Under the pieces are notes generated by a model. That model saw only the letters and a program-made list of their open reading frames with translations. It was not told where the DNA came from and did no database searches. Of a stretch of 64,000 nucleotides of DNA, positions 24,106 to 33,750 are shown one piece after another. Both the position numbers and the translations under genes were made by a program. This DNA is from Mediterranea massiliensis (GTDB taxonomy: Bacteria; Bacteroidota; Bacteroidia; Bacteroidales; Bacteroidaceae): positions 103,850 to 167,849 of the forward strand of contig SUXZ01000006.1 in the NCBI GenBank assembly GCA_015060685.1, in the 5' to 3' direction. Each line of letters starts with the position of its first letter. Positions within the stretch are counted from its first letter, which is position 1.

Positions 24106-26607
24106 ATGACTAACCGACACCCCCTATATTGCGGCCTGAAAAAGGCCGCAATCTTTTGTTTGCTTGCCATGCTTGCACTGACAAGCAAAGCACAAGGACC
24201 ACAGATACTGAGCCAACTCGAAGATGACCCCGATTGCAAGGCATGGGTAGATTCTGTACTATCCACACTGAGCACGAAAGAGCAATTGGGACAGTTGATG
24301 ATTTACACGCTGACGCCACAAGACACCAAAAGCAACCAGGCCTTGCTGAAAAAGGTTATCAAAGAGTATGGCGTGGGAGGAATCCTCCTACGCAAAGGTT
24401 CCCTGCGCGAACACGCCATGATGAACAACCGCGCTCAAGAGCTGGCCGAAGTACCCGTTATGATTACCTTCGATGGCGAATGGGGATTGGCCATGCGAAT
24501 ACCCGGTACGCCCAACTTTCCGCGAAACGGCACGTTGGGGGAGATTGAAGACGAAAGCCTGCTATACGAATATGGCCGCGAAGTGGCACGCCAGATGAAG
24601 GAACTGAAGGTGCACGTCAACTTTGCACCGGTGGCCGACGTGAATACCAACCCCAACAACCCGGTCATCGGCAACCGCTCGTTTGGAAACGACCCCAAGA
24701 AAGTGGCACGACAAGTCATTGCCTATGCACAAGGATTGGAAGACGGCGGGGTGCTGTCTGTCTGCAAGCACTTCCCCGGGCATGGCGACACCGACCTCGA
24801 CTCGCACCTGGCACTACCTACCCTGAACTTCGGACGCGAACGGTTGGACAGCATCGAACTATACCCCTTCCGCGAAACATTCAAAGCCGGATTAGGCGGA
24901 GTGATGGTGGCACACTTGGCCGTACCCGCCCTCGAAAAGGAGAAAGGCCGACCGGCATCGCTCTCGAAAGCTATCGTCACCGACTTGCTACAGCATGAAA
25001 TGGGATTCAAAGGCCTCGTCTTTACCGATGCACTCGAAATGAAAGGGGTGGCCAACCATGCCAACGTATGCCTCCAGGCATTGAAAGCCGGAAACGACAT
25101 GATTCTGGTGCCGCCACGCATCAAGGAGGATGTGGATGGCATCATGAAGGCCATTGAAACGGGCGAGCTTCCTGCAGACTATATCCGCGAGAAATGCCGA
25201 AAGGTGCTGATGTTCAAGTATGCGTTAGGATTGAAAACCAAACCTCGTGTAAACCTTTCCGGATTGGAGCAACGCATCAATAGCGAAGAGGCAAAGGCAT
25301 TGATAGAGAAACTGAAAGGGGCGGTAAAGAAGAAACCCGAAGAGTTGGGGATTGATTCGAAAAGACTTGCCGCCATCGATACCATCGTGGCCGAAGCCAT
25401 CAGAGAGGAAGCTACTCCCGGATGTCAAGTGGTAGTGCTGAAAGAGGGAGTTGAGGTGTACAACAAATCGTACGGACACTTTACCTATGAAACGAACTCG
25501 CCCTCGGTAAACGCAAACAGTGTTTACGACCTGGCTTCGCTGACCAAGACTACCGCCACACTACTGGCCGTCATGAAACTATACGATAAAGGGTTACTGA
25601 ACCTGACCGACTATGTTTCTACCTATCTGCCCGAGCTGAAGGATTCCGACAAGAAGAACATCACCATCAACGAGTTGCTGTATCACCAATCGGGACTACA
25701 ATCTACCCTACTCTTCTACCTGAAGGCCATCGACGAAGAGAGCATACCTGAGAAACTGACCACTACCCGACGGGATGCCAACCACACGGTACGCATCGGC
25801 GAGAAAGCATGGGGCAACCCCAACTTCAAGTATCTGGAAGAACTCACATCGCCCACCCAGACCAACGAACATACGCTTCAAATCAGTAGCAAGCTGTGGA
25901 TCAAACCGGCCTTTAGAGACGACTACCTCACTCAAATTGCCGAAGCACCTCTATACAGCAAGCGATACAGATACAGTTGCGTGGGATTCATCTTGCTACA
26001 ACGAATCGTTGAGGCCATTACGGGCACGACTTTAGACAGATACCTCGACCAAGAGTTCTATCAACCCATGGGGCTTAAAACCATTGGCTACCAACCGCTG
26101 AAACGCATCGCCCAAAACAGAATCATCCCCTCAGCCAACGACCCCCTTTTGCGAAAAGAGGTGTTGCAAGGATATGTACACGACGAGTCGGCCGCTTTCC
26201 AAGGCGGAGTATCGGGTAATGCCGGACTATTTGGAAACGCAAGCGAAGTGGCTCAAATCTATCAGATGTTGCTGAACAATGGCACCCTGAACGGGAAACG
26301 ATACCTTAGCGAAGCCACTTGCAACCTGTTTACCAACCGAGTATCACGCGTCAGCCGACGCGGATTAGGATTTGACAAACCCGATACAAAAAACAGCAAG
26401 AGCAGCCCCTGTTGTGAGTCTGCTCCTGCTTCAGTTTATGGCCATACCGGCTTTACGGGTACTTGCGCATGGGTTGATCCTAAGAATAAGCTGGTTTATA
26501 TCTTCCTTAGCAACCGCACCTATCCCAACGTTTGGAATAGCAAATTATCAAAATCCGATATCCGTACCCGCATTCAGCAAGCCATTTACGATGCCCATAT
26601 CCATTAG
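24106..26607 (+). CDS. GH3 beta-N-acetylglucosaminidase-like enzyme fused to a serine hydrolase
   Basis: 833 residues with a signal peptide (ending SKAQG). Residues about 40-385 are a GH3 N-terminal barrel of the NagZ kind, with the His/Asp loop KHFPGHGDTDLDSH near 221 and nucleophile Asp of FTDALEMKG near 307. Residues about 425-830 are a beta-lactamase/transpeptidase-like serine hydrolase, with SxxK at Ser478-Lys481 (SLTK) and YSC near 623 in place of the usual YxN. A cell-wall turnover role, removing GlcNAc and acting on peptide or ester bonds, is inferred. GH3/serine hydrolase fusions I know are near 1000 residues because a GH3 C-terminal domain separates the parts. Only about 40 residues do so here. 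Its stop overlaps the convergent gene's stop by 4 bases. Confidence 0.85.
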   Translation: MTNRHPLYCGLKKAAIFCLLAMLALTSKAQGPQILSQLEDDPDCKAWVDSVLSTLSTKEQLGQLMIYTLTPQDTKSNQALLKKVIKEYGVGGILLRKGSLREHAMMNNRAQELAEVPVMITFDGEWGLAMRIPGTPNFPRNGTLGEIEDESLLYEYGREVARQMKELKVHVNFAPVADVNTNPNNPVIGNRSFGNDPKKVARQVIAYAQGLEDGGVLSVCKHFPGHGDTDLDSHLALPTLNFGRERLDSIELYPFRETFKAGLGGVMVAHLAVPALEKEKGRPASLSKAIVTDLLQHEMGFKGLVFTDALEMKGVANHANVCLQALKAGNDMILVPPRIKEDVDGIMKAIETGELPADYIREKCRKVLMFKYALGLKTKPRVNLSGLEQRINSEEAKALIEKLKGAVKKKPEELGIDSKRLAAIDTIVAEAIREEATPGCQVVVLKEGVEVYNKSYGHFTYETNSPSVNANSVYDLASLTKTTATLLAVMKLYDKGLLNLTDYVSTYLPELKDSDKKNITINELLYHQSGLQSTLLFYLKAIDEESIPEKLTTTRRDANHTVRIGEKAWGNPNFKYLEELTSPTQTNEHTLQISSKLWIKPAFRDDYLTQIAEAPLYSKRYRYSCVGFILLQRIVEAITGTTLDRYLDQEFYQPMGLKTIGYQPLKRIAQNRIIPSANDPLLRKEVLQGYVHDESAAFQGGVSGNAGLFGNASEVAQIYQMLLNNGTLNGKRYLSEATCNLFTNRVSRVSRRGLGFDKPDTKNSKSSPCCESAPASVYGHTGFTGTCAWVDPKNKLVYIFLSNRTYPNVWNSKLSKSDIRTRIQQAIYDAHIH

Positions 26608-27233
26608 AATGCGATACCGACACGTAGGCCGAAATTGCTAAGCCCGCTTACACTATAGGTCAGCACATCTCCCTTGTTGGTACCATAGCTGTAGTAGGCT
26701 GCCACATGAATACCCGGGCCATACACCCATGGGTAGATGTTCATACCCACTTCGGGAGAGAAATAGAATCCCCAGGTATTGTCGCGCATCTGATAAGCAC
26801 TGAAATCGGATGTCATACGAGCAAATTGAGGACCGACCTTCAACGACACGTAGGGTTGGAAAGTTGATTCACGATTAAACGTATAACGACCTGCCAAACC
26901 AAAAGGTAATTGGAAGATAGTATGTTGCTGGTCGGTTGTCAATGTGGCACCATCGCCAATTCCCATTGATTCGCGACCCACATACTCGTGGTTGCTGTGA
27001 TAGGCCATAAACAAGCCTAACGATGCATTCTCGGTCAGGTAGTAACCGGCTTCGAAGTTCATACCCCAACCGCTACCTCTATCGGCAAAATGATTGGCTA
27101 CAGGGAAGTTGAACTGCCAATCGATGTTGGCATAATAGTTGTCACTCATCTGGGCTTTAGCCGGAAGGGCCAACATCAACGCCAAAGTAAACATTCCTAC
27201 TACTTTGGTAAGTTTCTTATAGTTTGCTTTCAT
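26604..27233 (-). CDS. Outer-membrane beta-barrel protein
   Basis: 209 residues with a signal peptide (ending PAKAQM). Alternating aromatic/polar strands (GWGMNFEAGYYLTENASLGLF, FGLAGRYTFNRESTFQPYVSL) and a C-terminal strand ending FGLRVGIAF with a terminal Phe, which is the outer-membrane insertion signal. Predicted eight-stranded barrel of the OmpW/OmpA-barrel type. It is the second gene of a minus-strand pair, 22 bases after the DUF4136 gene. Function not identifiable. Confidence 0.8.
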   Translation of the reverse strand: MKANYKKLTKVVGMFTLALMLALPAKAQMSDNYYANIDWQFNFPVANHFADRGSGWGMNFEAGYYLTENASLGLFMAYHSNHEYVGRESMGIGDGATLTTDQQHTIFQLPFGLAGRYTFNRESTFQPYVSLKVGPQFARMTSDFSAYQMRDNTWGFYFSPEVGMNIYPWVYGPGIHVAAYYSYGTNKGDVLTYSVSGLSNFGLRVGIAF

Positions 27234-27255
27234 ACAATTTAGTTTTAGGGATTTT

Positions 27256-27888
27256 TTACTTGTTCTTCAAATAAGCCGATTGGGCAAAAGCTTGATCTAC
27301 GGCTTGAACGGCCAATTTTGTATTAACCTTGTTCGAGTCGCTCAAGAACCCGCTCATGTAGCAAGTCCACAACACTGGCAACTTGGCTGATGCACCTTCG
27401 GGGGCATCCAAATTGAGCAATTCGCCCAAGAACGAACCGGTACTATAAGAGTAGGTAACGGCATAAGGATAGTACCAATCGTACCAATTACCCCAATAAG
27501 GTGCGCCCCAGTAACCTGGATAGCCCCACCACCATTGCGGATAATTGTAGTCTGTCAAGTAATAAGTACTCTCCACATAACTTACTTGCAAGCCCAAATC
27601 GGCTTCTTCACGGTCGTCAACACGGATATAGCCATTAGCCGACATGTTGTTGGCAAAGGCATTGATTATCTCCAACGAACCGGTATCCGATGAATAGACT
27701 GCAGTTTTGCTTTCGCCAATAACCAAGATACTGTCGGGCAGGTAGTAGGTTTCGAAAGAATCGAATTTTGCCGACTTGTCGTAATTTGTATAAACCAGAT
27801 AGTTACTGTCCAGTTTTCCCATGTCTGGACCCTTCTCACAGGCTGCAAACATGCAGACTGCTGCAAATAGAGGAATAATTCTTTTCAT
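27256..27888 (-). CDS. DUF4136-like lipoprotein
   Basis: 210 residues from the ATG at 27888. An earlier in-frame ATG at 27918 would put ten polar residues before the signal. Lipobox CMFAAC. The mature part has the DUF4136 pattern: an N-terminal YTNYDKSAKFDSFETYYLPD, a DREEADLGLQVSY segment, an aromatic Trp/Tyr-rich insert (YPQWWWGYPGYWGAPYWGNW, about residues 120-139), and a late alpha helix NTKLAVQAVDQAFAQ. The function of the family is unknown. It is the first gene of an operon with the barrel protein. A near-perfect 22-bp palindrome (27920-27941) lies just upstream. Confidence 0.8.
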   Translation of the reverse strand: MKRIIPLFAAVCMFAACEKGPDMGKLDSNYLVYTNYDKSAKFDSFETYYLPDSILVIGESKTAVYSSDTGSLEIINAFANNMSANGYIRVDDREEADLGLQVSYVESTYYLTDYNYPQWWWGYPGYWGAPYWGNWYDWYYPYAVTYSYSTGSFLGELLNLDAPEGASAKLPVLWTCYMSGFLSDSNKVNTKLAVQAVDQAFAQSAYLKNK

Positions 27889-27985
27889 ACAATTCTTTTG
27901 TTTAGGTTTTAAACTCATTAGCCTTCAGGCGCCTTTAGGCTACTTTTAGTGTGAAAACAAAAGAATTGGCAATTGGTTCGCAGAA

Positions 27986-28047
27986 AAAGAAAAAGACGCC
28001 TGACGATTAACGAAAAATAAGTCTATTTGTCGTTAAACGCCAGGCGT
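27986..28047 (-). terminator. Terminator of the GH97 operon
   Basis: Inverted repeat of about 19 bases (27996-28014 with 28029-28047, few mismatches). Read on the minus strand it is followed by TCTTTTTCTTTTTC. Confidence 0.8.
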
Positions 28048-28074
28048 AATAAAAATAAAGAAATGAATGATTGA

Positions 28075-30096
28075 TTATTTCAACTTCAGTATGGCTGTCC
28101 AACCACCACCGGGAGCCATATAGATTTGCAATTTATCTTCCTGATTGATTGTTTGAACCTTACGACAATAATCTGTAGCATCCTTGTCGGCATTTACACC
28201 ATCCGAGAAGATTTCGGCCTGATAATTTCCTTCGCCCAAGAAAGAGAAATCGATGCTGTATTGACGAGGGGTCCAATTGGTCATGGCAGCCACATACCAT
28301 GTAGAGCCTTTTCTTCGGGCAATGGCAATGTGCTCGCCAATCTCTCCACTAAGTGCAATGGTTTCGTCGAAAACAGTCGGTACTTGTGCAATGAAAGCAG
28401 TATATTCGGGCTCTTTCTTGTAGTTGCTTGGGCTATCCGCCAACATCTGCAAGGGAGCTTCGAACAAGGTGTACATGGCCATTTGATGCACACGGGTTCC
28501 TTGACTCATCGGATGGTCGTTCACTGCACGGAAATGGGCGCGAGTGGCATTCTTGGTAGCACCGGGTGTGTAGTCCATCGGGCCGACCAACTGGCGAAGG
28601 TAGGGAGCCGTAACATCATAGCGTGGGAAATCGTGCAACGGAGCACCATTGACAATCGGTTCCCACTTGGCATTCTCCAAGCCTTTTACGCCCTCGAAGT
28701 TTACAATGTTAGGATAGGCACGTTGGATGCCGTAAGGCTTCAAGCCATGCAAGTCGAGCAAGAGTTTGTTGCGGGCAGCACACTCGGCAATCTGCTCTAC
28801 AGAGGCAATCAACGGCTGGTCGTCGCGGTCGAAGAAATCCACTTTGAATCCCTTCACGCCCATTTCGGCATAATGCTTGAACGAGGCTTCCAGATGCTTG
28901 ATGCTGTTTCGCCAACTTGCCCATAGAATTACACCCACACCTTTTGAATTGGCATGCGAGATTATCTCATTCAAATCGATGTTGGGGTTCAAACCTTCCA
29001 ACAACGACTCCTTGCCGCTCCAACCCTCGTCGATGATGATGTATTCCAACTTGTTTTGCGCAGCAAAGTCTATGTAAGCCTTGTAAGTAGGAGTATTCAT
29101 GCCTGCTTTAAAGTCAACACCTGTCAGGTTACAGGTGTTCCACCAATCCCAAGCAACCTTACCCGGCTTAATCCACGAAGTATCTGCTATTTTGCAAGCC
29201 GGTGCCAAACGCTGAGCCATATCGTTATCGGCCAATTGTATATCGTTGGTTGTTACCAAAACCACTCGCCAAGGGAAACTACGGCGAGGCTGTTCGATAA
29301 TAGCGATATAACCTGCACGTTCGGTCGGAACCAAGTTCAGTTCGGCATGTCCACCTATTTTCTCAGCCAAAGGAACGGGAGCAAACTCGGACACCAAGGC
29401 ATTGTCTTTACCCTTCTTCAGGAACATGCCCGGGTAATTCTCCAACCCGGCTTCCATCAATGTGGCCTTCTTTCCGTTACCCAAATCTACCAAGAGCGGT
29501 GTAATGGCCAATGAATCGGGGAACATCTTTGAAAGAGGAGCCTCATCATAATATGATTCGAAAGAGTAGCAATAGCGTTCGCCGCTACGGTTATCGTTGA
29601 CATAAGGAACAAACGTATTGTAATCGGCAGCAAAGTTAAATTCAACCGTCTCGTTCATTACAATATATGGTGCATTTGCACGGCTCACAATGCGATAGGC
29701 AGCTCCTTCATCGTAGGCACGCACTTCCACCATGAATCCACCTCGCAACGTTAACGAGAGTTGGTTATATACATCCTTTACTTCTGCCTTTTTATAAAAA
29801 GGTGTTGCGAATGACGTATTGACCGACCTACGGGCAACCTTCGTTACCTTCACCTTATCCTCCCAGATGCCAACCTTCTTTTTACCCTTCGCATCTATCC
29901 CGTTCAAAGCAATAGTGGAGGGTTTCAACACTACTGTCTCTTCGTGAGTAATGCCCCAAGATAAGGTATTATCGGCAGTGAGTACTACCTTTAACTTGCC
30001 ATCGGGCGAACTTAATGCATATTGCTTCTGTGCAAAGCAACTCAATGCCAGCAACAAGCAACAACATGTAAACAATAGTCTATACCTCATAACCAT
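28075..30096 (-). CDS. GH97 glycosidase, probable retaining alpha-galactosidase
   Basis: 673 residues with a signal peptide (ending SCFAQ), predicted periplasmic. N-terminal beta-super-sandwich (about 25-280), a TIM barrel (about 290-570) and a C-terminal beta domain. GH97 contains inverting alpha-glucosidases (SusB) and retaining alpha-galactosidases. The segment KGFKVDFFDRDDQ with Asp420 matches the nucleophile position of the retaining group as I recall it, so alpha-galactosidase is favoured. That fits removal of Gal side chains from galactomannan. The TAATG overlap with the GH94 stop means coupled translation. A second in-frame ATG two codons later is equally possible. Confidence 0.85.
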   Translation of the reverse strand: MVMRYRLLFTCCCLLLALSCFAQKQYALSSPDGKLKVVLTADNTLSWGITHEETVVLKPSTIALNGIDAKGKKKVGIWEDKVKVTKVARRSVNTSFATPFYKKAEVKDVYNQLSLTLRGGFMVEVRAYDEGAAYRIVSRANAPYIVMNETVEFNFAADYNTFVPYVNDNRSGERYCYSFESYYDEAPLSKMFPDSLAITPLLVDLGNGKKATLMEAGLENYPGMFLKKGKDNALVSEFAPVPLAEKIGGHAELNLVPTERAGYIAIIEQPRRSFPWRVVLVTTNDIQLADNDMAQRLAPACKIADTSWIKPGKVAWDWWNTCNLTGVDFKAGMNTPTYKAYIDFAAQNKLEYIIIDEGWSGKESLLEGLNPNIDLNEIISHANSKGVGVILWASWRNSIKHLEASFKHYAEMGVKGFKVDFFDRDDQPLIASVEQIAECAARNKLLLDLHGLKPYGIQRAYPNIVNFEGVKGLENAKWEPIVNGAPLHDFPRYDVTAPYLRQLVGPMDYTPGATKNATRAHFRAVNDHPMSQGTRVHQMAMYTLFEAPLQMLADSPSNYKKEPEYTAFIAQVPTVFDETIALSGEIGEHIAIARRKGSTWYVAAMTNWTPRQYSIDFSFLGEGNYQAEIFSDGVNADKDATDYCRKVQTINQEDKLQIYMAPGGGWTAILKLK

Positions 30097-32543
30097 TATC
30101 CCATTATTACTTCTACGATATGCTTGCCGGGTTGATGCTTCACGACATTACCATCAATTGCCTGGCCATCGACCTTAATCAATGCCACACCCTTGCACAC
30201 ACCATTCGGATTGGATACATTGATTTGGTATTCTGCACCGCGGAACAAGCGTTTTACACTGAATTGTTTCCAATCGGCCGGGATACAAGGATTGATTTCC
30301 AATCCACCATAAGCCGGCTTAATACCCAAGATAAACTGAGTGATGGCATAGTAGTTCCATGCTGCAGTACCTGTCAGCCAACTGTTCTTGGCCTCTCCTG
30401 GCTTGGCGGCATCCTTACCGGCAATCATTTGCGAGTAAACGTATGGTTCTACTTTATGCAATTCGCTATGCTCTTCGGTATATGACGGACAGATCTTTCG
30501 GAAGTATTCCCAAGCCTGGTCGCCACGTCCCAACACTGTTTCACCAATGATTACCCACGGATTGTTATGACAGAAGATACCTGCATTTTCCTTGTATCCG
30601 GCCGGATAGGATGATATTTCACCATATTCCACCTTGTATTCAGTGAAAGGAGGATTGTTCAGCACAATGCCATGTTCGCAATCCAAGCGTTCTTTCACAG
30701 CATCCAAAGCCTTCTCTACCATTCCCTCTTCCAAACCGATACCGGCCATGGTACACCAACCTTGGCTTTCAATGAAGATTTGTCCTTCCTTGTTCTCTTT
30801 CGAGCCTACCTTGTTGCCAAAATAGTCGTATGCACGGAGATACCAATCGCCATCCCAGCCATGTTTCTTCACAGCCTCAACCATCTTGTCGATGTATCCT
30901 TCGGCACGTTTAGCCTCTTCTGTATTGCCCACTTCGCGGCAAAGCTCAACATAATCGCGTCCACATACCACGAACAAGCCTGCAATCATCAGCGATTCGG
31001 CCTTCGATCCTTCGGTCTTGTTTTCGGTTGTCTGGAACGATTCGTTCGGATCCCATGAGAAGCAGTTCAGGTTCAAGCAGTCGTTCCAATCGGCACGACC
31101 AATCAACGGGAGCATGTGTGGGCCAAGATTGTCAATAACATGATTGAACGAAACATAAAGGTGTTGCATCAATGTCACCTCACTGCCCGGCTCGTTATCG
31201 AAAGGCACCATCTCATCGAGGATAGAGAAGTCGCCCGTCTCTTTGATATAGGCCACTGTTCCAAAGATAAGCCACATGGGATCGTCGTTGAATCCACCGC
31301 CGATGTCGTTGTTTCCACGCTTCGTAAGCGGTTGGTATTGGTGATAGCAACCACCATCAGGGAATTGTGTAGAGGCGATATCGATGATACGTTCGCGTGC
31401 GCGTTCGGGAATCTGATGTACAAATCCCACCAAGTCTTGATTTGAATCGCGGAATCCCATACCACGGCCGATACCACTCTCGAAGAAAGATGCCGAACGG
31501 CTCATGTTAAACGTAATCATACATTGGTATTGATTCCAGATATTGACCATTCTATCCAATTTTTCTTCGCCACTCTTCACCACATAGATGTCCAACAGAT
31601 GATCCCAATATGCCTTCAACTCATCGAAAGCCTTATCCACCTTTTCTACAGTATCAAATTGGGCAATCATCTCTTTGGCTTTACGCTTATTGATGATTGG
31701 CGAGGGGAATCCCGGTTTCTCGAACTTCTCTTCCTGTACGTTTTCCACATATCCCAGCAAGAAGATAAAGTCGCGTTTCTCTCCTGCTTTCAGTTCCACT
31801 TCGATGTAGTGCGATGCGATAGGGCTCCATCCATGAGCAATGCTGTTGCTTGGTTTACCAGCCATTACATTCTGCGGATCGCGGAATTCGTTGTACAAGC
31901 CCACGAATGTTTCGCGGTCGGTATCAAATCCATCAATCGGTGTGTTTACACTATAGAAGGCATAGTGATTACGACGCTCCTTGTATTCGGTTTTATGATA
32001 GATTACCGATCCTTCAACCTCTACCTCGCCAGTCGAGAAATTACGTTGGAAGTTCTCCATATCGGTTGCGGCATTCCACAAGCACCATTCGGCAAACGAG
32101 AAGAGTTTCAGCTTTTGGGTTTCGTTTGTCTGGTTGGTTAAGGTAAGTTTCTGAACTTCACCCCATGTTTTCAATGGAACAAAGAAAAGCACACTTGCCT
32201 CAACGCCATTCTTCTGTCCGGTAATGCGGGTATAGCTCATACCGTGACGGCACTCATAATTGTCGAGCGGAGTCTTGCAAGGTTTCCATCCTGGCGACCA
32301 CACATCTTTTCCATCGTTAATGTAGAAGTAACGTCCACCATTGTCCATGGGCACATTATTATAACGATAACGTGTGATGCGGCGGAACTTTGCATCCTTA
32401 TAGAAACTATATCCTCCGGCTGTATTGGATATCAGTGAAAAAAAGTCTTCATTGCCCAAATAGTTAATCCAAGGCCATGGAGTAGCCGGATTAGTAATGA
32501 CATACTCTCGATGAATGTCATCGAAATGTCCGTAAGTTTTCAT
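30096..32543 (-). CDS. GH94 cellobiose phosphorylase
   Basis: 815 residues, no signal peptide, cytosolic. Cellobiose plus phosphate gives glucose 1-phosphate and glucose. The N-terminal [19 protein letters not shown], the [20 protein letters not shown] and [11 protein letters not shown] stretches and the catalytic-Asp motif [12 protein letters not shown] (residues about 482-493) are characteristic of cellobiose phosphorylase within GH94. The length fits (about 810-820). It is the middle gene of the minus arm of the PUL, 25 bases after the reductase and overlapping the GH97 start. It implies that beta-1,4-glucan disaccharides, not only mannan products, reach the cytoplasm. Confidence 0.92.
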   Translation of the reverse strand: MKTYGHFDDIHREYVITNPATPWPWINYLGNEDFFSLISNTAGGYSFYKDAKFRRITRYRYNNVPMDNGGRYFYINDGKDVWSPGWKPCKTPLDNYECRHGMSYTRITGQKNGVEASVLFFVPLKTWGEVQKLTLTNQTNETQKLKLFSFAEWCLWNAATDMENFQRNFSTGEVEVEGSVIYHKTEYKERRNHYAFYSVNTPIDGFDTDRETFVGLYNEFRDPQNVMAGKPSNSIAHGWSPIASHYIEVELKAGEKRDFIFLLGYVENVQEEKFEKPGFPSPIINKRKAKEMIAQFDTVEKVDKAFDELKAYWDHLLDIYVVKSGEEKLDRMVNIWNQYQCMITFNMSRSASFFESGIGRGMGFRDSNQDLVGFVHQIPERARERIIDIASTQFPDGGCYHQYQPLTKRGNNDIGGGFNDDPMWLIFGTVAYIKETGDFSILDEMVPFDNEPGSEVTLMQHLYVSFNHVIDNLGPHMLPLIGRADWNDCLNLNCFSWDPNESFQTTENKTEGSKAESLMIAGLFVVCGRDYVELCREVGNTEEAKRAEGYIDKMVEAVKKHGWDGDWYLRAYDYFGNKVGSKENKEGQIFIESQGWCTMAGIGLEEGMVEKALDAVKERLDCEHGIVLNNPPFTEYKVEYGEISSYPAGYKENAGIFCHNNPWVIIGETVLGRGDQAWEYFRKICPSYTEEHSELHKVEPYVYSQMIAGKDAAKPGEAKNSWLTGTAAWNYYAITQFILGIKPAYGGLEINPCIPADWKQFSVKRLFRGAEYQINVSNPNGVCKGVALIKVDGQAIDGNVVKHQPGKHIVEVIMG

Positions 32544-32568
32544 ACTTAAAATAATTGTTTAATGATTG

Positions 32569-33582
32569 TTATTGTTTAGGGGTACTTAAAATCTCTTCGA
32601 TTAGTTTCAGCTCTTCGGCATCAAAAGCAAGGTTGTTCACTGCCTTCAAGTTCTTATCCAGCTGTGCCACACTGCTTGCTCCAACAATGACGCTTGTCAC
32701 CAGGTCATCTTTCAGCAACCACGCCAACGCCATTTCGGCCAACGATTGTCCGCGGTTCTGTGCAATTTTGTTCAGTGCCATAATCTTCTGCATTGTCTCG
32801 TCAGTAAGAGCCTCTTTTTTAAGGAATCCACCGCGTGCTATGCGGCTATCTTCGGGGATGCCGTTAAGGTATCTGTCGGTCAGCAATCCTTGCGCCAATG
32901 GAGAGAAAGCAATAAACCCGCTACCACTCTCCTTTGCCTGTTGCAAGATACCCTCCACTTCCGGCTCGCGGTTCAGCATATTGTATCGTCCCTGATAAAG
33001 TAAGCAAGGCACATCGCGTTCTTTCAGGTACTGATATGCAAAGGCTGCTGCTTCGAGCGGATAATTGGAGATACCTACATAAAGGGCCTTTCCTTGTCTG
33101 ACCACATCGACCAATGCCTGCATTGTCTCTTCCAAAGGAGTATTCGGATCGTAGCGATGCGAATAGAAAAGGTCCACATAGTCGAGGTTCATGCGGCGAA
33201 GACTTTGATCCAGACTTGATATCAAGTATTTGCGCGAGCCCCACTCGCCATAAGGTCCATCCCACATCAAGTAACCTGCTTTCGTCGAAATAAAGAGTTC
33301 ATCGCGATAGGGTTTCAACGATTTACGAATAATCTGTCCGAATGATTCTTCGGCCGAACCTGCCGAAGGACCATAATTGTTAGCCAGATCAAAATGGGTT
33401 ATGCCATTGTCGAAAGCATGATGTACAATGTCGAACGAGCGTTGTAAGGGGTCTACATCGCCAAAATTATGCCACAATCCCAAGGAAATTGCCGGCAATA
33501 AAATACCACTTCGCCCACAACGACGATACTTCATCGTTCCGTCGTATCGGGTATCTTTAGGAAAATAAACTGGGTTAATCAT
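32569..33582 (-). CDS. Aldo/keto reductase, L-glyceraldehyde 3-phosphate reductase-like
   Basis: 337 residues, cytosolic. Close resemblance to E. coli YghZ/Gpr: N-terminal MKYRRCGRSGILLPAISLGL, LWHNFG, THFDLANNYGP with catalytic Asp and Tyr, STKAGYLMWDGPYG with Lys, FYSHRYD with His, and SPLAQGLLTDRYLNGIP. It reduces an aldehyde with NAD(P)H. The true substrate here is unknown. As first gene of the minus arm of a glucomannan PUL it may handle a sugar aldehyde or simply travel with the operon. A strong promoter lies immediately upstream. Confidence 0.88.
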   Translation of the reverse strand: MINPVYFPKDTRYDGTMKYRRCGRSGILLPAISLGLWHNFGDVDPLQRSFDIVHHAFDNGITHFDLANNYGPSAGSAEESFGQIIRKSLKPYRDELFISTKAGYLMWDGPYGEWGSRKYLISSLDQSLRRMNLDYVDLFYSHRYDPNTPLEETMQALVDVVRQGKALYVGISNYPLEAAAFAYQYLKERDVPCLLYQGRYNMLNREPEVEGILQQAKESGSGFIAFSPLAQGLLTDRYLNGIPEDSRIARGGFLKKEALTDETMQKIMALNKIAQNRGQSLAEMALAWLLKDDLVTSVIVGASSVAQLDKNLKAVNNLAFDAEELKLIEEILSTPKQ

Positions 33583-33604
33583 AATATTAAATATGTATTT
33601 GTTG

Positions 33605-33635
33605 CAAATATAGATAAAATAGAAATCCTAAGCAA
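33605..33635 (-). promoter_or_regulatory. Promoter of the reductase-GH94-GH97 operon
   Basis: Minus strand: TTG (33633-33635), 20-base spacer, TATATTTG (33605-33612). It is divergent from the GH2 promoter about 65 bases away. Confidence 0.65.
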
Positions 33636-33698
33636 CCGAATGTCAAATCTGTACAATCATCGGTTAAAATAATACAATAAGCAAACTATAATAGTCAC

Positions 33699-33706
33699 TA
33701 CCTTTG
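33699..33706 (+). promoter_or_regulatory. -7 box of the first GH2 gene
   Basis: TACCTTTG at 33699-33706; no clear -33 box. A transcript starting near 33713 makes the in-frame start at 33709 impossible and supports the ATG at 33751. Confidence 0.45.
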
Positions 33707-33750
33707 TCGTGAAACAAATAAAAGCACGAATTAACATATTCCGAATAGCT

